Shown here in pieces: positions 61,347-64,000 of a stretch of 64,000 nucleotides of DNA. Below the pieces are notes generated by a model, which was given only the letters and a program-made list of their open reading frames with translations, was not told the DNA's origin and did no database searches. Source of the DNA: Ustilago trichophora (taxonomy: Eukaryota; Basidiomycota; Ustilaginomycetes; Ustilaginales; Ustilaginaceae); assembly GCA_900323505.1 (NCBI GenBank), contig OOIN01000012.1, forward strand, positions 186,001 to 250,000, read 5' to 3'. Both the position numbers and the translations under genes were made by a program. Position 1 is the first letter of the stretch. Every line of letters starts with the position of its first letter.

Positions 61347-62668
61347 GACCGACCGACCGGCACAGCCGATTCTGGTGCTGACACAAAGAGTTGTTTGTCT
61401 GCCCGATTCCCCTCTCTGCCATTCTCGTTTGGTCCACCCATTGCTCTCATGGCATGATGGTCAACAAGCCGTCCCTTTTTTTTATCGAGGAGGACACGAC
61501 GCCAGGCCATGGAAAGGGCAGCCGGAGAAGCCGGCCCTGAACACCGGAGCATGAACAAAAAAAAAAAAAGACGCACACTATACGTACAGAAAGGTGGCTT
61601 GCGTGTGTCCGGCGAGGTGGCTTCCGCAGCAGTGGCAGTCATTGAAGCATACCAATGAAATGCAGGGTGTCATGCTTCTTGGACAGAAGTGGTGCAAGTA
61701 CATGTCGCCGGTAGATGGCGGAATTGCGTCGTCCTAGTTGTACAGTAGCTTATCGAAGCCGCGCAGCTCGCGCGACTTGGGCGCCTACACCATGTCCTTG
61801 AATTTGTACTCACACTTCTTGTGCTGTGTAATGTATCGGCACCCTTATTTGTTTTGCAAAGGTCGGACGATCAACGGATCTCCCGTTCTCCCATTTTGAT
61901 CCAGTATTGCAATGGAGACCAAGATCGCATGCAGTACTGCAGTATGCTTTCAAGAAGAAGGACATCTCTGCAAAGATGTTTCTTAAATCACCCAAAAAAA
62001 AAAAAACAAAAAAAAACGAAAAACCAGACGCTCACAGCTGCAAATGTAATCTTCTCAACTCGGTGGAAATAAAGAAAAGAAGCAGAGCAAGAGCAAAACA
62101 AGCAAGGGTCATGCGAGAAGGGGACAGCCACTAAACCTGTCACTGTGAAAGCGCATGATTTTATGATTTTTCTCGAAATTTTTTGAAAGTCCAAAAATTG
62201 CAACCGGAAGAGAGAAAAAATCCAAAATCGGGGCATCTTACGGGTCGGAGAGACAAGGCGGAGAAACAGGGGGGGAGTGAAAGGGTGGGTCTCACGGTCA
62301 TGAAGGGTGAAAGCTGGTCTTCCTCCCTCTCTCTTTCTCTCTCTCTCTCTCTCAGAGTGCTGCCTTCGCTGCTACTTGGAACACGCACGACTCTGTTGCT
62401 GCGCCCACCAAACGCGCTCTTTGACTTCGCTTCGTAACCCGCTGCTGCCGCTGCTGCCTCTCACTTTGCTCGCTCGCCAATCGTCCGATGGCTGCCGCGG
62501 TGCTGCCCTTTTTGATAATCTATCCGCATCTTTGCAGGCACATCACGGCTCTTTCCCATCTGCGCCCGAGTTGCCCCTTTGTTCTTGTTCTTGGTCTTGG
62601 TCTTGGTCTTGGTCTTGCTTTGCTTTTCCTCCGCCCTGAATGTGAAGCTTCCAACCCTTTTTTTTTCT

Positions 62669-62669
<1 letters not shown>

Positions 62670-62703
<34 letters not shown>
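62670..62703. repeat. Poly-T tract of about 34 bases
   Basis: A nearly pure T run directly after another T8 run, about 700 bases upstream of the last gene. Such tracts exclude nucleosomes in fungal promoters. Its length is likely to be unstable. Confidence 0.85.
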
Positions 62704-63386
62704 CCGGTGTTGATTTTTAGTTTCACCCGACACTTTCCTGCAGCCAAAAGCACAGTCAATTTGCCCACAGCAGCAAAAGCACGAGCACAAGCTTAAGCAC
62801 GAGCAGGCAAGACGGTACACACTGCGCTGTGCTGACCGCGATCTTGATTTTGATCTGGACGTGGATATGGAACGCACTATTCGCCATCTCTTGACTATCG
62901 GTCATCTTCACCTCATCACTCACTGCTGCTGCTCCTCCTCATCATCAGCATCATCATCATCATTGTCATCTTCTCTCTACCATCCTTCTACACTCATTGC
63001 ACATTTGCCTCCTCGTCGTTCGCTTTCAAACTTGCACTGCTTGAAACGACACCTTGCTGCACCGCCGCATCCATCCAAGCGCACACACGGAGTCCAGCAC
63101 TCACACACGCCTTGTCCTGAATCTCCAGCTGACCCGCACGTACCTCGTTAGGAAAATTCTTCTCTCTCAGGTGACATCCTTGTCTTCGCATAGACGATTG
63201 AACTCGATCTAAACTCTCGTCCTATCGACACCGCTGCCAAGCACGGACCAGGTGCCACGCTGCGACGTCGGTTCGGCTCTTCCGACCCACCCGACCGAGA
63301 CGATCTTGTTCCATCATTGCTGAGAGGCGCATCATTCCAAAGGACCAACTGCATCCGACCCACCTCCTGTAACAATCTTGTATACC

Positions 63387-64000
63387 ATGCAGAATAGTCC
63401 AGCCTCGTCGTATAACCCCTTCCCATCGTCATCAACGCCCAACTCCTTCATGGATACGTTTGACTTTGGCAACCCCGATTTCTCTACAGCAAACTCGGGC
63501 ATCGAAGATCTCAACATCTTCCCCAGCAGCACTACTGCACCTTCTTCTACACATAACGCCCACTCTGAAGCAGGCTCAGCACCCGTCAGTCACCATCCAA
63601 GTCCTTCCGCCAATTTTGGCCACGTAGCCGCTGCTGCTTCATCAGATTCCAACACGCAATCCCACCCTCCATCCAACAATCACACTGCAGGCATTTTCTT
63701 GAATAGCTCCTCGCATACCAACTCTCCTTTGGGTTTCTCGCGTAACCGTTTCGACAACACCTCGTCCGCCAGCCCACAAGCCAGTGCCAGCATCAACCCT
63801 GCATCAAACGAGCACAGTCACAATCGCCCGCCATCCGCGGCACCTTCCGACATGAACTTTGCCGGTTCCGACTTTGTAGACCAAAAGCACGCTGCTCCCT
63901 CGATGCAGGCATCGCATTCCACGCAATCGCAGTCCAACGAGCAAGATACTCAGGTGCCTCAGCTCTCCATCTCAGACTTGCAGCAGATGCTTCTCGAGCG
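63387..64000 (+). CDS. Unrecognised Ser/Asn/His/Gln-rich protein, 3' end outside window
   Basis: A reading frame open from ATG 63387 to the window end (204 codons plus two bases) encodes a disordered N-terminus starting MQNSPASSYNPFPSSSTPNS. It is rich in Ser, Asn, His, Pro and Gln, with aromatic/acidic patches such as MDTFDFGNPDF and GIEDLNIF that resemble activation-domain motifs. The visible part ends in QLSISDLQQMLLER, a likely start of a helical or coiled-coil segment. Codon use looks like the neighbouring genes. The composition is common in fungal transcription factors, but no DNA-binding domain lies within the window, so the function is not assigned. The stretch before the ATG is pyrimidine-rich leader. 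Confidence 0.7.
   Translation, partial: MQNSPASSYNPFPSSSTPNSFMDTFDFGNPDFSTANSGIEDLNIFPSSTTAPSSTHNAHSEAGSAPVSHHPSPSANFGHVAAAASSDSNTQSHPPSNNHTAGIFLNSSSHTNSPLGFSRNRFDNTSSASPQASASINPASNEHSHNRPPSAAPSDMNFAGSDFVDQKHAAPSMQASHSTQSQSNEQDTQVPQLSISDLQQMLLE

Larger units (their letters stand above)
59696..63386. other. 3.7 kb gene-poor spacer
   Basis: No gene is supportable. It contains a tandem GTACT array (60242-60279), further GTACTGTACTG at 60500-60510, a perfect hairpin (61318-61346), A tracts (61557-61569 and 61994-62016), a TGCAGTACTGCA palindrome (61930-61941), CT repeats (about 62329-62353), TCTTGG repeats (about 62590-62615) and a T tract of about 34 bases (62670-62703). The final 500 bases are pyrimidine- and CATCA-rich and probably form the promoter and leader of the gene starting at 63387. 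Confidence 0.6.

Noticed and set aside
61304..61642. 112-codon ORF on the minus strand
   Set aside because: It overlaps the hairpin and an A tract and shows no recognisable features.
1..64000. Secondary-metabolite, effector or mating-type cluster
   Set aside because: The genes are unrelated housekeeping and signalling functions. No polyketide or peptide synthase, homeodomain pair, pheromone gene or run of small secreted proteins is present.

Overview
The window is nuclear DNA of a basidiomycete fungus, most likely a smut of the order Ustilaginales. The evidence is long intron-poor genes, a few short GTAAGT-type introns (roughly 90-150 bases), moderately GC-rich coding sequence, Ser/Gln/Pro-rich disordered extensions on conserved eukaryotic proteins, and intergenic DNA full of microsatellites. 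No bacterial features, CRISPR arrays, transposons, rRNA or convincing tRNA genes were seen. The species assignment is inference from protein style, not from a search.

Layout: (1) 0-16 kb: the 3' part of a ferric-reductase/NADPH-oxidase-like gene (+), GPI transamidase subunit GPI16/PIG-T (-), a 74-residue three-exon zinc-finger protein (+), the cell-wall regulator KNR4/SMI1 (-), a 2.7 kb microsatellite-rich spacer, ER glucosidase I (+) and the excision-repair protein RAD14/XPA (-). (2) 16-33 kb: the very large COPII scaffold SEC16 (+), the GID-complex RING protein RMD5 (+, three exons), a calcineurin-like metallophosphatase (+, four exons including a 22-base micro-exon), ribosome-biogenesis factor YTM1 (+), a Yippee protein (-, two exons) and an unrecognised Ser-rich single-pass membrane protein (-). 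(3) 33-37 kb: gene-poor spacer. (4) 37-60 kb: group III hybrid histidine kinase NIK1 (+, two exons), secreted GH31 alpha-glucosidase (-), a divergent NDR-type kinase (+), a phytanoyl-CoA-dioxygenase-like enzyme (-), an OPT-family transporter (+) and DNA topoisomerase III (+). (5) 60-63.4 kb: gene-poor spacer; the 5' part of a Ser/Asn/His/Gln-rich, unrecognised protein then runs off the end.

There is no operon or obvious biosynthetic cluster. Several neighbours share a broad theme of secretory pathway and cell surface (GPI16, glucosidase I, KNR4, SEC16, NIK1, NDR kinase, secreted alpha-glucosidase), but this is a loose association and not evidence of one system. Divergent pairs probably share promoters: GPI16/zinc-finger, KNR4/GCS1, RAD14/SEC16, alpha-glucosidase/NDR kinase and PhyH-like/OPT.

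The best candidates for something undescribed are a dispersed palindromic GTACTGTAC word family confined, as far as I could see, to non-coding DNA; a perfect 12-bp hairpin at 61.3 kb; an in-frame N-terminal extension of topoisomerase III that looks like a mitochondrial presequence; and a ferric-reductase relative whose NAD-binding domain is split by a disordered insert of about 380 residues. I did not find a convincing novel multi-gene system.
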